Shown here: positions 7,780 to 15,556 of the stretch, piece after piece
Position numbering within the stretch: position 1 is the first letter of the stretch
Layout: each line of letters starts with the position of its first letter
The notes under the pieces: model-generated
What the model was told of the DNA's origin: nothing
What the model saw: only the letters and a program-made list of their open reading frames with translations
Databases searched by the model: none
Source: JBECKQ01 sp040235375
GTDB taxonomy: Bacteria; Planctomycetota; Phycisphaerae; UBA1845
DNA length: 18,708 nucleotides
Assembly: GCA_040235375.1 (NCBI GenBank)
Contig: JBECKQ010000149.1
Location: 1 to 18,708 of the forward strand
Direction: 5' to 3'
Program-made: the position numbers and the translations under genes

Positions 7780-8436
7780 ATGGACACAACGGTACTACCA
7801 GCAACCCGACGAACGCACCTGGGCACAAAGTACACGCGCCGGCTGCGGCAACACGGCAAGCTCCCCGCGATCATCTACGGACATGGGGAAACGCCCGAGC
7901 CCATCACGCTCGAAGCCCACGACGTCAAGGTCGCCCTGCTGCACCATTCCCGCCTCGTGGAGGTCGACGTGGAAGGCGACAGGCAGCGCCATTTGATCAA
8001 GGCCGTGCAATATGACCACCTCGGCACCAACCCCATCCACGTCGACCTCGTGCGCGTGGCGATGGACGAGCGGGTGCACGTGAAAGTGGGCGTCACGGTG
8101 AAAGGGACGCCGGCCGGCGCCGCCGAGGGCGGTACGCTCGAACATCTGCTCACCGAGATCGAGATCGAGTGCCTGGTGACCTCCATCCCCGAAGAGCTGA
8201 CCGTCAACGTGAACGACCTGGCCATCGGCGGGTCCGTGACGGTCGCGGACCTTCGCCTGCCCGAGGGCGTGAAAGTCCTGGCCGACCCGGATGAGAAGAT
8301 CGCGATCTGTCGCGAGCCGACCGTGGCGCCGGCTGAGGAGGAGGCGGAGGTCGAAGGCGAGGAGACCGCGGAAGTGGAGCCCGAGGTCATCGGCCGAGCG
8401 AAAGAGGAAGAGGAAGGCGGCGAGGGCGAGAAATAA
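7780..8436 (+). CDS. rplY: 50S ribosomal protein L25, general stress (Ctc) long form
   Basis: This 218-residue protein binds 5S rRNA in the large subunit. The N-terminal L25 domain includes LGTKYTRRLRQHGKLPAIIYG, and the HLIKAVQYDHLGTNPIHVDLVRV segment is diagnostic of the family. A second beta domain (TL5/Ctc type) follows, then a strongly acidic Glu-rich tail of about 40 residues. The start is uncertain. ATG 7780 has GGAG at 7764-7767, a long 12-base gap. ATG 7762 would add six residues but has only a weak site. The gene lies 28 bp after prs (10 bp for the alternative start) and 45 bp before pth. It appears co-transcribed with both. Confidence 0.92.
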   Translation: MDTTVLPATRRTHLGTKYTRRLRQHGKLPAIIYGHGETPEPITLEAHDVKVALLHHSRLVEVDVEGDRQRHLIKAVQYDHLGTNPIHVDLVRVAMDERVHVKVGVTVKGTPAGAAEGGTLEHLLTEIEIECLVTSIPEELTVNVNDLAIGGSVTVADLRLPEGVKVLADPDEKIAICREPTVAPAEEEAEVEGEETAEVEPEVIGRAKEEEEGGEGEK

Positions 8437-8481
8437 CCTCGTCGCCGGATGGCAACCGATGGTCGCCTGTGATGCGGTGTC

Positions 8482-9054
8482 GTGAAGCTGATCGTTGGAC
8501 TGGGCAACCCGGGCTCGAACTACGAGCAGACGCGCCACAACGTCGGCTTTCGTGTAATCGATTGCCTGGCCGAGCGCTGGGGATTCGATCTGAGAACGGA
8601 GAAGTTCCACGGCTGGTTCGCGACCGGATCGATCGTCGGCGTAAGCGCCGCCCTGATGAAGCCGTCGACGTTCATGAATCTCAGCGGGCGGGCGGTGATC
8701 GCGGCAGGACGATTCTACCGGCTGGAGCTTTCCGATCTGATGGTCATCCTCGACGACCTGGCGCTGGAGTGCGGGCGGCTGCGGATGCGACGCAGCGGAA
8801 CGGCCGGCGGCCACAAAGGCCTCGGCGACATCATCAATCGGATCGGATCGGATGAATTCTGCCGGCTGCGCATCGGCATCGGGCAAGCGATCGGCCGGCC
8901 GACAGATTACGTGCTCGGGCGTTTCACCCCGGACGAGGAGGCGGCGGCGAACCTGGCCGTCAAGCACGCCGCCGACGCCGTCGAGCATTGGCTGGCTCAT
9001 GGGGTGGAGTCGGCGATGAACGCGTTCAACGCCCCGACTGGGGGCGACGCCTGA
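8482..9054 (+). CDS. pth: Peptidyl-tRNA hydrolase
   Basis: It cleaves peptidyl-tRNAs released from stalled ribosomes, recycling tRNA in the cytoplasm. The 190 residues match the usual length. Conserved positions are NPG with Asn9, the catalytic His19 in RHNVGF, Asn66 in FMNLSG, Asp91/Asp92 in LDDLAL, and His111 in GGHKGL. The last motif is GGHNGL in E. coli, so Asn114 of that enzyme is replaced by Lys here. The GTG start fits the family N-terminus exactly (MKLIVGLGNPG), although the ribosome-binding site is weak. It sits between L25 and S6 genes in a translation-related run. Confidence 0.96.
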   Translation: MKLIVGLGNPGSNYEQTRHNVGFRVIDCLAERWGFDLRTEKFHGWFATGSIVGVSAALMKPSTFMNLSGRAVIAAGRFYRLELSDLMVILDDLALECGRLRMRRSGTAGGHKGLGDIINRIGSDEFCRLRIGIGQAIGRPTDYVLGRFTPDEEAAANLAVKHAADAVEHWLAHGVESAMNAFNAPTGGDA

Positions 9055-9118
9055 CCCGGACGGCCGGTCGGGCTGCAAGCGAGGACTTTCGGCGCTGACG
9101 CGCCGGGGAGGTGTGTTT

Positions 9119-9616
9119 TTGAACCAATACGAAGCGATGTTCCTGTTTGATCCGACGTACGCCGCGGACATGGAGAAGGCGAGACACGAGATCGATCGCA
9201 TTCTCGGCCGGGCCGAGGGTCGGATCGTCTTCTGCGAGCGGTGGGATGAGCGAAAGCTCGCTTACGAGATCAAGGGCCGCAAGCGGGGCTGCTACATCCT
9301 GACTTACTTCGAAGCCAGCGGCAACAGGATCGCCGGCATCGAACGCGACGTGAAGATCAGCGAGACGGTTTTACGCATCCTGATCAAACGCGCCGACGGC
9401 GTTACGCCCGAGCAGATGCAGCGGTTGATACCGACGGGCCAGGAGGAGGAAGAGCCCCAGGAAGAGTCACCTCGCCGCGAACGGCGCACCAGACCGTCGC
9501 GGGACGGGGATGAGGAGCGACGGCCGCGGGAGAAGCGGCCGGTGGCGGTCGGCGCCATGACCGAGGATTCAGAATCCGGTGACGACTCCGCGGACAGCGA
9601 CGAGTCCAACGAGTAG
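9119..9616 (+). CDS. rpsF: 30S ribosomal protein S6
   Basis: This is a small-subunit protein that in E. coli pairs with S18 on 16S rRNA. The S6 fold covers about the first 100 residues, starting NQYEAMFLFDP and including ERWDERKLAYEIKGRKRGCY. A long tail of about 60 residues, rich in Glu, Arg and Ser, follows; E. coli S6 has a shorter acidic, modifiable tail. I chose TTG 9119, not GTG 9113. The TTG gives the family start directly, and GGAGGT (9107-9112) lies six bases upstream of it, whereas that site would abut the GTG. The product has 165 residues. ssb follows 21 bp later. Confidence 0.93.
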   Translation: MNQYEAMFLFDPTYAADMEKARHEIDRILGRAEGRIVFCERWDERKLAYEIKGRKRGCYILTYFEASGNRIAGIERDVKISETVLRILIKRADGVTPEQMQRLIPTGQEEEEPQEESPRRERRTRPSRDGDEERRPREKRPVAVGAMTEDSESGDDSADSDESNE

Positions 9617-9637
9617 CGCCGGCGAAGGGATGGAACG

Positions 9638-10108
9638 ATGGCTAGCTTCAACAAGGTGATCCTGATCGGGAACCTGACGCGCGATCCGCAGTTGTCCTAC
9701 ACGGCCTCGAACACGCCGGTGTGCAAGTTCGGGCTGGCAACCAACCGCCGATGGCGCGATCGCAATACCGGCGAGGATCGCGAGGAGACGTGCTTCGTCG
9801 ACTGCACCGCGTTCGGCCGGGGCGGCGAGGTCATTAACCAGTACATGAGCAAGGGGCGCCAGTTGTTCGTCGAGGGCCGACTGAACTTCAGCAGTTGGGA
9901 GGACCAGCAGGGCGGCCGGCGCAGCAAGCTCGAGGTCATCGTCGAGAACTTCCAGTTCCTCGGCGACGGCGGCCAGCGATCCGGCGCGCGGCCGGCGCAG
10001 GCCGGCGCTCAGGGCGGCGCGGGGCCCCACGGCGGTGCGGGCGCTGCTCCGGACGTGGACGTGGCGGATGACTACGGACCGCCGCCGGACGGCGAGCCGC
10101 CGTTCTGA
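9638..10108 (+). CDS. ssb: Single-stranded DNA-binding protein
   Basis: SSB coats single-stranded DNA during replication and repair and recruits partners through its C-terminal tip. The 156 residues contain an OB fold over about 1-108 (FNKVILIGNLTRDPQ, FGLATNRRW, VDCTAFGRGGEV, LFVEGRLNFSSW). A Gly/Ala/Pro-rich linker follows, then an acidic tip DDYGPPPDGEPPF that ends in the canonical Pro-Pro-Phe. The ATG has AAGGG (9625-9629) eight bases upstream. It lies 21 bp after rpsF, the usual pairing. Transcription probably ends at the terminator at 10261-10290. Confidence 0.96.
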   Translation: MASFNKVILIGNLTRDPQLSYTASNTPVCKFGLATNRRWRDRNTGEDREETCFVDCTAFGRGGEVINQYMSKGRQLFVEGRLNFSSWEDQQGGRRSKLEVIVENFQFLGDGGQRSGARPAQAGAQGGAGPHGGAGAAPDVDVADDYGPPPDGEPPF

Positions 10109-10190
10109 CGCGTGCGCCGTGGAAACGACCGCCGGGCGGTGTCCGATCCGCGACCCGGCTCGGCTGTGAGGTTTCGGGCCGCGAGGTATT

Positions 10191-10206
10191 TTCGCGCCGG
10201 CGCGAA
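10191..10206. promoter_or_regulatory. Perfect 16-bp palindrome downstream of ssb
   Basis: TTCGCGCC (10191-10198) is directly followed by its reverse complement GGCGCGAA (10199-10206). It lies in the ssb-rplI gap, 54 bp before the terminator hairpin. A loop-free palindrome suits a dimeric DNA-binding protein better than an RNA hairpin. The binding protein is unknown. Confidence 0.4.
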
Positions 10207-10260
10207 CGCAACGGCGATTCGACAGTTGCGGAGGATAGCGCCCGCGCGGCATGTGAATGG

Positions 10261-10290
10261 GCGCCGCAGGGCAAGGCGGCGCGTTTTTTT
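10261..10290 (+). terminator. Intrinsic terminator after ssb
   Basis: GCGCCGC (10261-10267) pairs with GCGGCGC (10276-10282) around AGGGCAAG; G10283 and seven T residues (10284-10290) follow. This is a textbook Rho-independent terminator. It closes the glmU-to-ssb transcription unit and separates ssb from rplI. Confidence 0.9.
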
Positions 10291-10292
10291 CC

Positions 10293-10320
10293 TTCAGAGA
10301 TCCAAGGCGCGCGGTATGAT
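10293..10320 (+). promoter_or_regulatory. Candidate sigma70-type promoter for rplI-dnaB
   Basis: TTCAGA (10293-10298, four of six consensus bases) is followed by a 16-bp spacer and TATGAT (10315-10320, five of six). It lies directly after the terminator T tract and 38 bp before rplI, so a fresh transcript for rplI and dnaB is likely. Confidence 0.6.
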
Positions 10321-10357
10321 CGACCCGCCGCCGAGACGTTAGGCAGGAACGACACTG

Positions 10358-10864
10358 ATGAAACTTTTGCTGACGAGGGATGTGCCCAAGCTCGGAATCG
10401 TCGGAGACATTGTCGAGGTGTCTCGCGGATACGCGCGAAACTACCTGCTCCCCCAGCGGCTCGCCACCGAGCCGTCGGACGCCAACATGAAGGCGCTGGC
10501 GGAGGAGCGGGCCAAGTCGGAGGAGCGGCGGCGCCAGCAGCGCGAGCAACTGAAGGCAACCGCCGATCAGCTTGCCGACGTTGAGGTCACCATCGAGGCG
10601 GCGGCCAACGAGGAGGGACACCTCTACGGCTCCGTCGGCCCGCGAGAGATATCCGCCGCCCTGCGCGAGCTGGGCCATTCGGTCGCAGCCGACCAGGTCC
10701 GCGTGAGGGAGCCCATCAAGCGTCTGGACAACGTCATGGTCGACGTCGTGCTGGCCGAAGACCTCCACGCGGCGGTGAAGGTGTGGGTCGTGCGGTCGAA
10801 GGCCCTGTTGGAATCGGAGCGCAAAGGCACGGAGGCCGAAGAAATTGGCGAGGACGACGACTAA
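10358..10864 (+). CDS. rplI: 50S ribosomal protein L9
   Basis: L9 spans the large-subunit surface near the L1 stalk. The 168 residues show the N-terminal RNA-binding domain (MKLLLTRDVPKLGIVGDIVE, then GYARNYLLPQRLA), a long charged connecting helix (about 45-75) and the C-terminal domain with EGHLYGSVGPREI. A short acidic tail extends beyond the usual end of about 150 residues. AGGAAC (10345-10350) is seven bases before the ATG. The last 20 bases overlap dnaB, so translation of the two is probably coupled. No rpsR precedes it. Confidence 0.96.
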   Translation: MKLLLTRDVPKLGIVGDIVEVSRGYARNYLLPQRLATEPSDANMKALAEERAKSEERRRQQREQLKATADQLADVEVTIEAAANEEGHLYGSVGPREISAALRELGHSVAADQVRVREPIKRLDNVMVDVVLAEDLHAAVKVWVVRSKALLESERKGTEAEEIGEDDD

Positions 10865-12290
10865 TCCGGCCGGCGAGCCCGACGCACGTCGTGCTTCCAG
10901 CGGCTCGCCAGGCGCCGATATCCCTGCGGACCGGCTGCCCCCCCAAAGCATCGAAGCGGAAATGAGCTTGCTCGGCTCGATGTGCCTGAGCCGCGAGGCG
11001 ATCGGCGACGTCATCCCCATCATCAGCAAAGCGGACGTGCGCTGGTTCTATCGCCCGGACCACCGCATTCTCTTTGACACGCTGCTCGACCTCTACGACC
11101 AGAACAAGGAGATCGACCTCGTCGTCGTGCGCGACGAGCTCCAGCGCCGCGGCGAGCTCGAGCACGCCGGCGGCGCCGAGCACCTCGTCTCCTGCGCGGA
11201 AAGTGTTCCCACGCACCTGCATGCCCGCCGCTACGCGGAGATCGTCCGCGACAAGGGAATCCTGCGCGACCTGATCGGCGTCGTGAACGAGATCGCCGAG
11301 GACGCATACGCCGACATCGGCAACACCTGGGACCTGCTCGACCGGGCGGAGAGCAAGTTCTACTCGGTGACCGAGCGGCGCGTGACCGGGCAATCGGTGG
11401 CCATCGGCGATCTGGTTCGGGAGCTCTCGGCGATAGCCGAGTCCGGACAGGACGGAGCTCTCACCGGCCTGCCCAGCGGATTTCACAAGCTCGATGAACT
11501 GACCAGCGGATTCCAGCCGGGAGACTTTGTCGTCATCGCCGGCCGGCCCTCGATGGGCAAGACGGCGCTCGGCCTGAACATCGCCGAGCATGTGGCCGTC
11601 GACGAGGAGACTCCCGTCGCCTTCTATTCCCTCGAAATGAGCAAGCAGCAGGTCGCCCAGCGACTGGTATGCAGCCGGCAGCGGATCGATTCACACAAGT
11701 TCCGCCGGCGGATGCTCAACGACGCGGAACGCGACCAGGTGTCGTTCGCGGTCGGGCAGTTCCAGGACGTGCCTCTCTTCGTGGACGACACCCCCGGCAT
11801 GACCATTCTCGAGCTGAGGACGAAGGCCCGCCGGCTCGCCCAGCAACACAAGATCAAGGCCGTCTTCGTGGACTACCTTCAGCTCATGCGCGCCCCGGGC
11901 ACGGAAAGCCGCCAGCACGAGATATCGACGATCAGCGGCGGGCTCAAGGCCCTCGGCCGGGAGCTGAACATCCCGATCATCGCCCTGGCGCAGTTGAACC
12001 GGATGGCGGAAGGTCGCGAGGGGCACCGACCGCGAATGAGCGATCTGCGCGAGTCGGGAGCGATCGAGCAGGATGCTGACGTCATCCTCCTGCTCCACAG
12101 GGAGGAATACTACAAGAAAGAGGACCCTTCGGTGCGCAACCTGGCGGAGATCATCATCGCCAAGCAGCGCAACGGCCCCACCGACACCGTCCAGGTGACC
12201 TTCAATCACCAGTTCACACGCTTCGATAACTTCTCTCCCTTGCCGGAGCCGGCCTATGTTGCCGACGCGGAGGGGAGCGTGCCATTCTGA
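10845..12290 (+). CDS. dnaB: Replicative DNA helicase DnaB
   Basis: This hexameric helicase unwinds DNA at the replication fork and binds primase through its N-terminal domain. After about 28 disordered residues, the N-terminal domain (PPQSIEAEMSLLGSM) runs to about 150 and a linker helix follows. The RecA-like domain has Walker A GRPSMGKT (233-240), FYSLEMS (259-265) and Walker B VDYLQLM (342-348), then ALAQLNR and SDLRESGAIEQDAD. No intein interrupts it, and its 481 residues are normal. The TTG start at 10845 overlaps rplI by 20 bases and has GGAGG (10831-10835) nine bases upstream. rplI-dnaB adjacency is common in bacteria. Confidence 0.95.
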   Translation: MARTTTNPAGEPDARRASSGSPGADIPADRLPPQSIEAEMSLLGSMCLSREAIGDVIPIISKADVRWFYRPDHRILFDTLLDLYDQNKEIDLVVVRDELQRRGELEHAGGAEHLVSCAESVPTHLHARRYAEIVRDKGILRDLIGVVNEIAEDAYADIGNTWDLLDRAESKFYSVTERRVTGQSVAIGDLVRELSAIAESGQDGALTGLPSGFHKLDELTSGFQPGDFVVIAGRPSMGKTALGLNIAEHVAVDEETPVAFYSLEMSKQQVAQRLVCSRQRIDSHKFRRRMLNDAERDQVSFAVGQFQDVPLFVDDTPGMTILELRTKARRLAQQHKIKAVFVDYLQLMRAPGTESRQHEISTISGGLKALGRELNIPIIALAQLNRMAEGREGHRPRMSDLRESGAIEQDADVILLLHREEYYKKEDPSVRNLAEIIIAKQRNGPTDTVQVTFNHQFTRFDNFSPLPEPAYVADAEGSVPF

Positions 12291-12353
12291 GGCACCATCG
12301 CATCCCGCGGCCAGGCGCTGCCTGCGCGGGCGCAGAGATGGCGAAGACAGCGG

Positions 12354-12382
12354 TTGCCGGTCTTAACGGGCGCCGATAAGAT
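12354..12382 (+). promoter_or_regulatory. Candidate promoter for bamA
   Basis: TTGCCG (12354-12359) and TAAGAT (12377-12382) are 17 bp apart, each matching four of six consensus bases. They lie in the 195-bp gap between dnaB and bamA. A small palindrome, CCCACGTGGG (12460-12469), sits just before the bamA ribosome-binding site. Confidence 0.4.
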
Positions 12383-12485
12383 GCCGGCCATAGGCGCGGT
12401 CGCGGGGCTCCTCCCACAGAGCGGCACGCATCGACAATTGCATTCCACGCGAGGCATCCCCCACGTGGGACGGAGGTGGATCAGT

Positions 12486-14804
12486 TTGGCAGCCTTGGTT
12501 CGCGCGCTCGCCATCGCAGCGGGTGTGCTGGTGTTCTGCGCCCCACTCGCCAGCGCGCAGACACCGCAGCAGCAGAGGGTGACCGCCGTCGAGTTCACCG
12601 GCCTCGTGCACACCAGCACGACGTACGCGAATTCCGTCGTGCACACCGCCGAGGGCGGTCTCTTCGATCCCGCCCAGGCCGATGCCGACGTGACCCGCCT
12701 GCTGGCCACCGGCCGGTTCGCCACCGTGACTTACCGCACCGAACCCCGGGAGGGCGGCGTCGCTGTCATCTTCGACATCCAGGAACGGCCGACCATCACG
12801 GAGATTCGCTTCGTCGGCAACGAGAAGTTCGCCGACTCGAAGCTTCGCGAAAGCGTGCCGCTCAAGGTCGGCGACCCGGTGGACCTGTTCGCGGTTCGCG
12901 AGGGGCAGGACGCCATCACGCTGTTGTACCGGGACACCGGCTACGGCCGAGTCCAGGTGACCTGCGACGAGGATCTCCTCCGCCGAACGGGCGAATTGGT
13001 CTATACGATCGAGGAAGGCCCGCGTATCCGCATCCGGCAGATCGATTTCGAGGGCAACGAGCACTTCACGGATCGCGAGCTGAACAAGCACATCACCAGC
13101 AAGACCTACCTGTGGATCTTCAGGGAAGGCAACTTCGACGAGGACACGGTGGAGGCGGACGCGGCCGCGTTGCAGAATTTCTACCGCGACCAGGGCTATC
13201 TCGACGCCCGCGTGAGCTACCGACTCGACTTCGCCCGGAACCAGCAGGACGTGGTGGTGACGTTCGTCATCTCCGAGGGCGTTCGCTACATGGTCGAATC
13301 GATTAGCTTCCAAGGCAACACCGTGTTCACGGACGCGGAGTTGAGCGCCATGTGCTCGCTCGTCGAGAGCGGGCCGATGCTTCAGGACCGGCTCGACCGG
13401 AGCGTCCGTCGGATTCGCGAGGAGTACGGCAAAGAAGGCTATATCTACGCCGATGTCCGGGCCACGCGCGTCTTCAGTGAGCAGCCGCGGCTCGTGCTGG
13501 TGAGGATCGACATTGACGAGAAGGACCAATACAGGGTCGGCCGGATCGTCGTCCGTGGAAACGAGCAGACGAAGGACAAGGTCGTCCGCCGCGCGTTCGA
13601 TCTCTATCCCGGCGACGTGTTCGACCTGAGCAAGGCGCGCAAGGCGGAGCAGGACCTTCGACAGTTGCAGATCTTCAGCCTCGCCAACGTCACGCCCGTG
13701 GGCGAAGAGCCCGGCGTGCGCGACGTGCTCATGCAGGTCGAGGAATCGCGCAAGGCGGGCGACTTCCTGTTCGGCTTCGGGGTCACCAGCAACAGCGGTC
13801 TGGTCGGCTCGATCATGCTCGATCTGAAGAACTTCGACCTGTACGACTACCCGCGAAGCTTCAGCGAGTTCTTCAGGCTGCGGTCGTTTCACGGTGCCGG
13901 CCAGCGAATGCGGATCGAGGCCCAGCCCGGCACGGAGCTGACCCGCTTCCGCATCGACTTCACCGAACCCTATCTCCTCGACAAGCCGGTCCGCTTCGAC
14001 ACCAGCTTCTATTACTTCCAGCGCGGCCGCGACGACTACGACGAAACGCGGATCGGCGGCAACGTCAGCTTCGGCAAGCGACTGGCCCGCGGGCCGCTCA
14101 AGAACTGGTACGGCGAGATCGCCTTCCGTCTCGAGGAGGTCAGCGTCGACGACGTGCATCTGTTCGCGGCGCGCGACATCCACGACGACGAGGGTTCGAC
14201 GGTGCTGACCAGCGTAAAGCTGTCGCTCGTGCGCGACCGCACGGACAACCGCTTCATGCCGACAAAGGGCGATCGCCTGCGGCTCGCTTACGAGCAGTTC
14301 GGCCTGCTGGGCGGCGTCGATCCCTTCGGGGAAGCCACCGCCGGTTACACGTGGCACACGACCGTCTACACCGACGCCCTGGAGCGCAAGCACGTGCTCT
14401 CGCTGCGGGCGAACGCGGGCTACATCGTCGGCGACGCCCCGGTGTACGAGCGGTTCTACGCAGGCGGCATCGGTTCGATGCGCGGGTTCCAGTTCCGCGG
14501 CGTCTCCCCTCGCCAGGGGCTCAGGGACAACGCCGTGGGCGGCGAATTCATGCTCCTGGGCGGGGGCGAATACTCGTTCCCGCTGTACGGCGAGCTGTTG
14601 CGCGGCCTCGTGTTTACGGACATGGGAACCGTCGAATCCGGACTGGAGATCACCCAGTGGCGGGCGTCCGTCGGCGCGGGCATTCGGTTGCAGATCAACG
14701 CTCTCGGCCCGATCCCGATGGAATTTGACGTGGCCGCCCCGGTGCTCAAGGGGGACGACGACGAGGAGCAGGTCTTCAGCTTCTTCGTCGGCGCAACGTT
14801 CTGA
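12486..14804 (+). CDS. bamA: Outer-membrane protein assembly factor BamA (Omp85)
   Basis: BamA folds and inserts beta-barrel proteins into the outer membrane. I chose TTG 12486 because GGAGGT (12472-12477) lies eight bases upstream and the product then begins with a clear signal peptide, cleaved near ASA|QT (about residue 24). The open frame continues upstream, but that part is not protein-like. The 772 residues comprise five POTRA-like repeats (about 31-98, 102-178, 181-266, 269-346 and 349-420) and a barrel from about 425. The lid-loop motif VRGF appears as MRGF (665-668). The chain ends in Phe (FFVGATF), the usual outer-membrane targeting end. skp and lpx genes follow, the classical neighbours. 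Confidence 0.94.
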   Translation: MAALVRALAIAAGVLVFCAPLASAQTPQQQRVTAVEFTGLVHTSTTYANSVVHTAEGGLFDPAQADADVTRLLATGRFATVTYRTEPREGGVAVIFDIQERPTITEIRFVGNEKFADSKLRESVPLKVGDPVDLFAVREGQDAITLLYRDTGYGRVQVTCDEDLLRRTGELVYTIEEGPRIRIRQIDFEGNEHFTDRELNKHITSKTYLWIFREGNFDEDTVEADAAALQNFYRDQGYLDARVSYRLDFARNQQDVVVTFVISEGVRYMVESISFQGNTVFTDAELSAMCSLVESGPMLQDRLDRSVRRIREEYGKEGYIYADVRATRVFSEQPRLVLVRIDIDEKDQYRVGRIVVRGNEQTKDKVVRRAFDLYPGDVFDLSKARKAEQDLRQLQIFSLANVTPVGEEPGVRDVLMQVEESRKAGDFLFGFGVTSNSGLVGSIMLDLKNFDLYDYPRSFSEFFRLRSFHGAGQRMRIEAQPGTELTRFRIDFTEPYLLDKPVRFDTSFYYFQRGRDDYDETRIGGNVSFGKRLARGPLKNWYGEIAFRLEEVSVDDVHLFAARDIHDDEGSTVLTSVKLSLVRDRTDNRFMPTKGDRLRLAYEQFGLLGGVDPFGEATAGYTWHTTVYTDALERKHVLSLRANAGYIVGDAPVYERFYAGGIGSMRGFQFRGVSPRQGLRDNAVGGEFMLLGGGEYSFPLYGELLRGLVFTDMGTVESGLEITQWRASVGAGIRLQINALGPIPMEFDVAAPVLKGDDDEEQVFSFFVGATF

Positions 14805-14811
14805 CCCGGTC

Positions 14812-14839
14812 TTTTCATTGATGCGGATCGTGATAGGAT
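14812..14839 (+). promoter_or_regulatory. Weak candidate promoter upstream of skp
   Basis: TTTTCA (14812-14817) and TAGGAT (14834-14839) are 16 bp apart, with four and four-to-five consensus matches. It starts eight bp after bamA. Read-through from bamA is equally possible. Confidence 0.3.
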
Positions 14840-14859
14840 TGCGCTGCGTATCCGCAGTC

Positions 14860-14874
14860 GGCGCCGCCGGCGCC
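14860..14874. other. GC hairpin in the bamA-skp gap
   Basis: GGCGCC (14860-14865) is repeated in inverted form at 14869-14874 around GCC. An outer pair TGCGGAT (14822-14828) and ATCCGCA (14850-14856) lies just upstream. No T tract follows the hairpin. It may be a leader structure or a processing site. Confidence 0.3.
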
Positions 14875-14899
14875 TTCAATCCGCGAAAGGAACTCGAAG

Positions 14900-15556
14900 A
14901 TGAGCTCGACCGTGACGCGTTTATGGGTTGCCGTAATACCAGTTCTGCTTCTCGCCGGCGCGGCCGCAGCGGCCGACCCGAACATCGCCGTCATCGACGT
15001 CGCCCGGGTGTTCGAAGACTATGACATGACCCGCGACCTCGAGACCGTGTTCGACCAGGCGCGACAGGCCCTCTCCGACGAGGCGGATTCGCGCCGCGGC
15101 AACATCGACCAGATGCGCCGCGGCCTGGCCGCATTCGATCCCGAATCGGACGACTACAAACGGCGCGAGCAGGAGCTGATTCGCGCCGAGGCGGAGTTCC
15201 AGGTGTGGTCGAACATCAAGGAGCGGCAGCTCAAGGCGGATCACAAGAAGTGGCTGCTCCAGATCTATCGCGACACGCAGTCCACCGTCGCGGCGATCGC
15301 CACGGACCGATCGATCGACCTGGTGCTCACGTTCGATAAGCTGACCGAGGATGCACCGGATTCGACTGCGCTGCGCCAGCAGATCCTCCTGCAAAAGGTC
15401 ATCTATCACAGCGATCGAATGGATATCACCGACGACGTCCTGAAGAAGCTGAACGATGCCTACAAAGCGCGTGGAGGGATCGACTCGCTGCACGGGGCGA
15501 TCCAGGACGAAACACCCTTGAAGCCCGGCGGCCAAACGCCGCCCGTGAAGCCATGA
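14900..15556 (+). CDS. skp: Skp/OmpH-family periplasmic chaperone
   Basis: Skp-family proteins form trimers that hold unfolded outer-membrane proteins on the way to BamA. The 218-residue product has a signal peptide (VAVIPVLLLAGAAAA, cleavage near residue 25). The family core strand IAVIDVARVFEDYD follows, then a long charged helical region from about 40 to 140 that would form the coiled-coil arms, and a closing strand IDLVLTFDKL. A Gly/Pro/Lys tail makes it longer than E. coli Skp (about 160). The ATG has AAAGGA (14886-14891) eight bases upstream. Its stop overlaps the lpxD start (ATGA), so the two are coupled. Confidence 0.88.
   Translation: MSSTVTRLWVAVIPVLLLAGAAAAADPNIAVIDVARVFEDYDMTRDLETVFDQARQALSDEADSRRGNIDQMRRGLAAFDPESDDYKRREQELIRAEAEFQVWSNIKERQLKADHKKWLLQIYRDTQSTVAAIATDRSIDLVLTFDKLTEDAPDSTALRQQILLQKVIYHSDRMDITDDVLKKLNDAYKARGGIDSLHGAIQDETPLKPGGQTPPVKP

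Noticed and set aside
10112..10342. 76-codon frame between ssb and rplI as a possible rpsR
   Set aside because: It lacks S18 motifs, is arginine-rich in the way of GC-rich non-coding DNA, and runs through the terminator hairpin and the promoter.
12354..12485. Upstream extension of bamA to TTG 12354
   Set aside because: It would place more than 40 residues before the signal peptide. TTG 12486 has an ideal ribosome-binding site.
12363..14879. Very long open frame on the minus strand opposite bamA
   Set aside because: Antisense shadow of bamA; its composition is skewed toward His, Val, Asp and Glu without motifs, and bamA itself is unambiguous.
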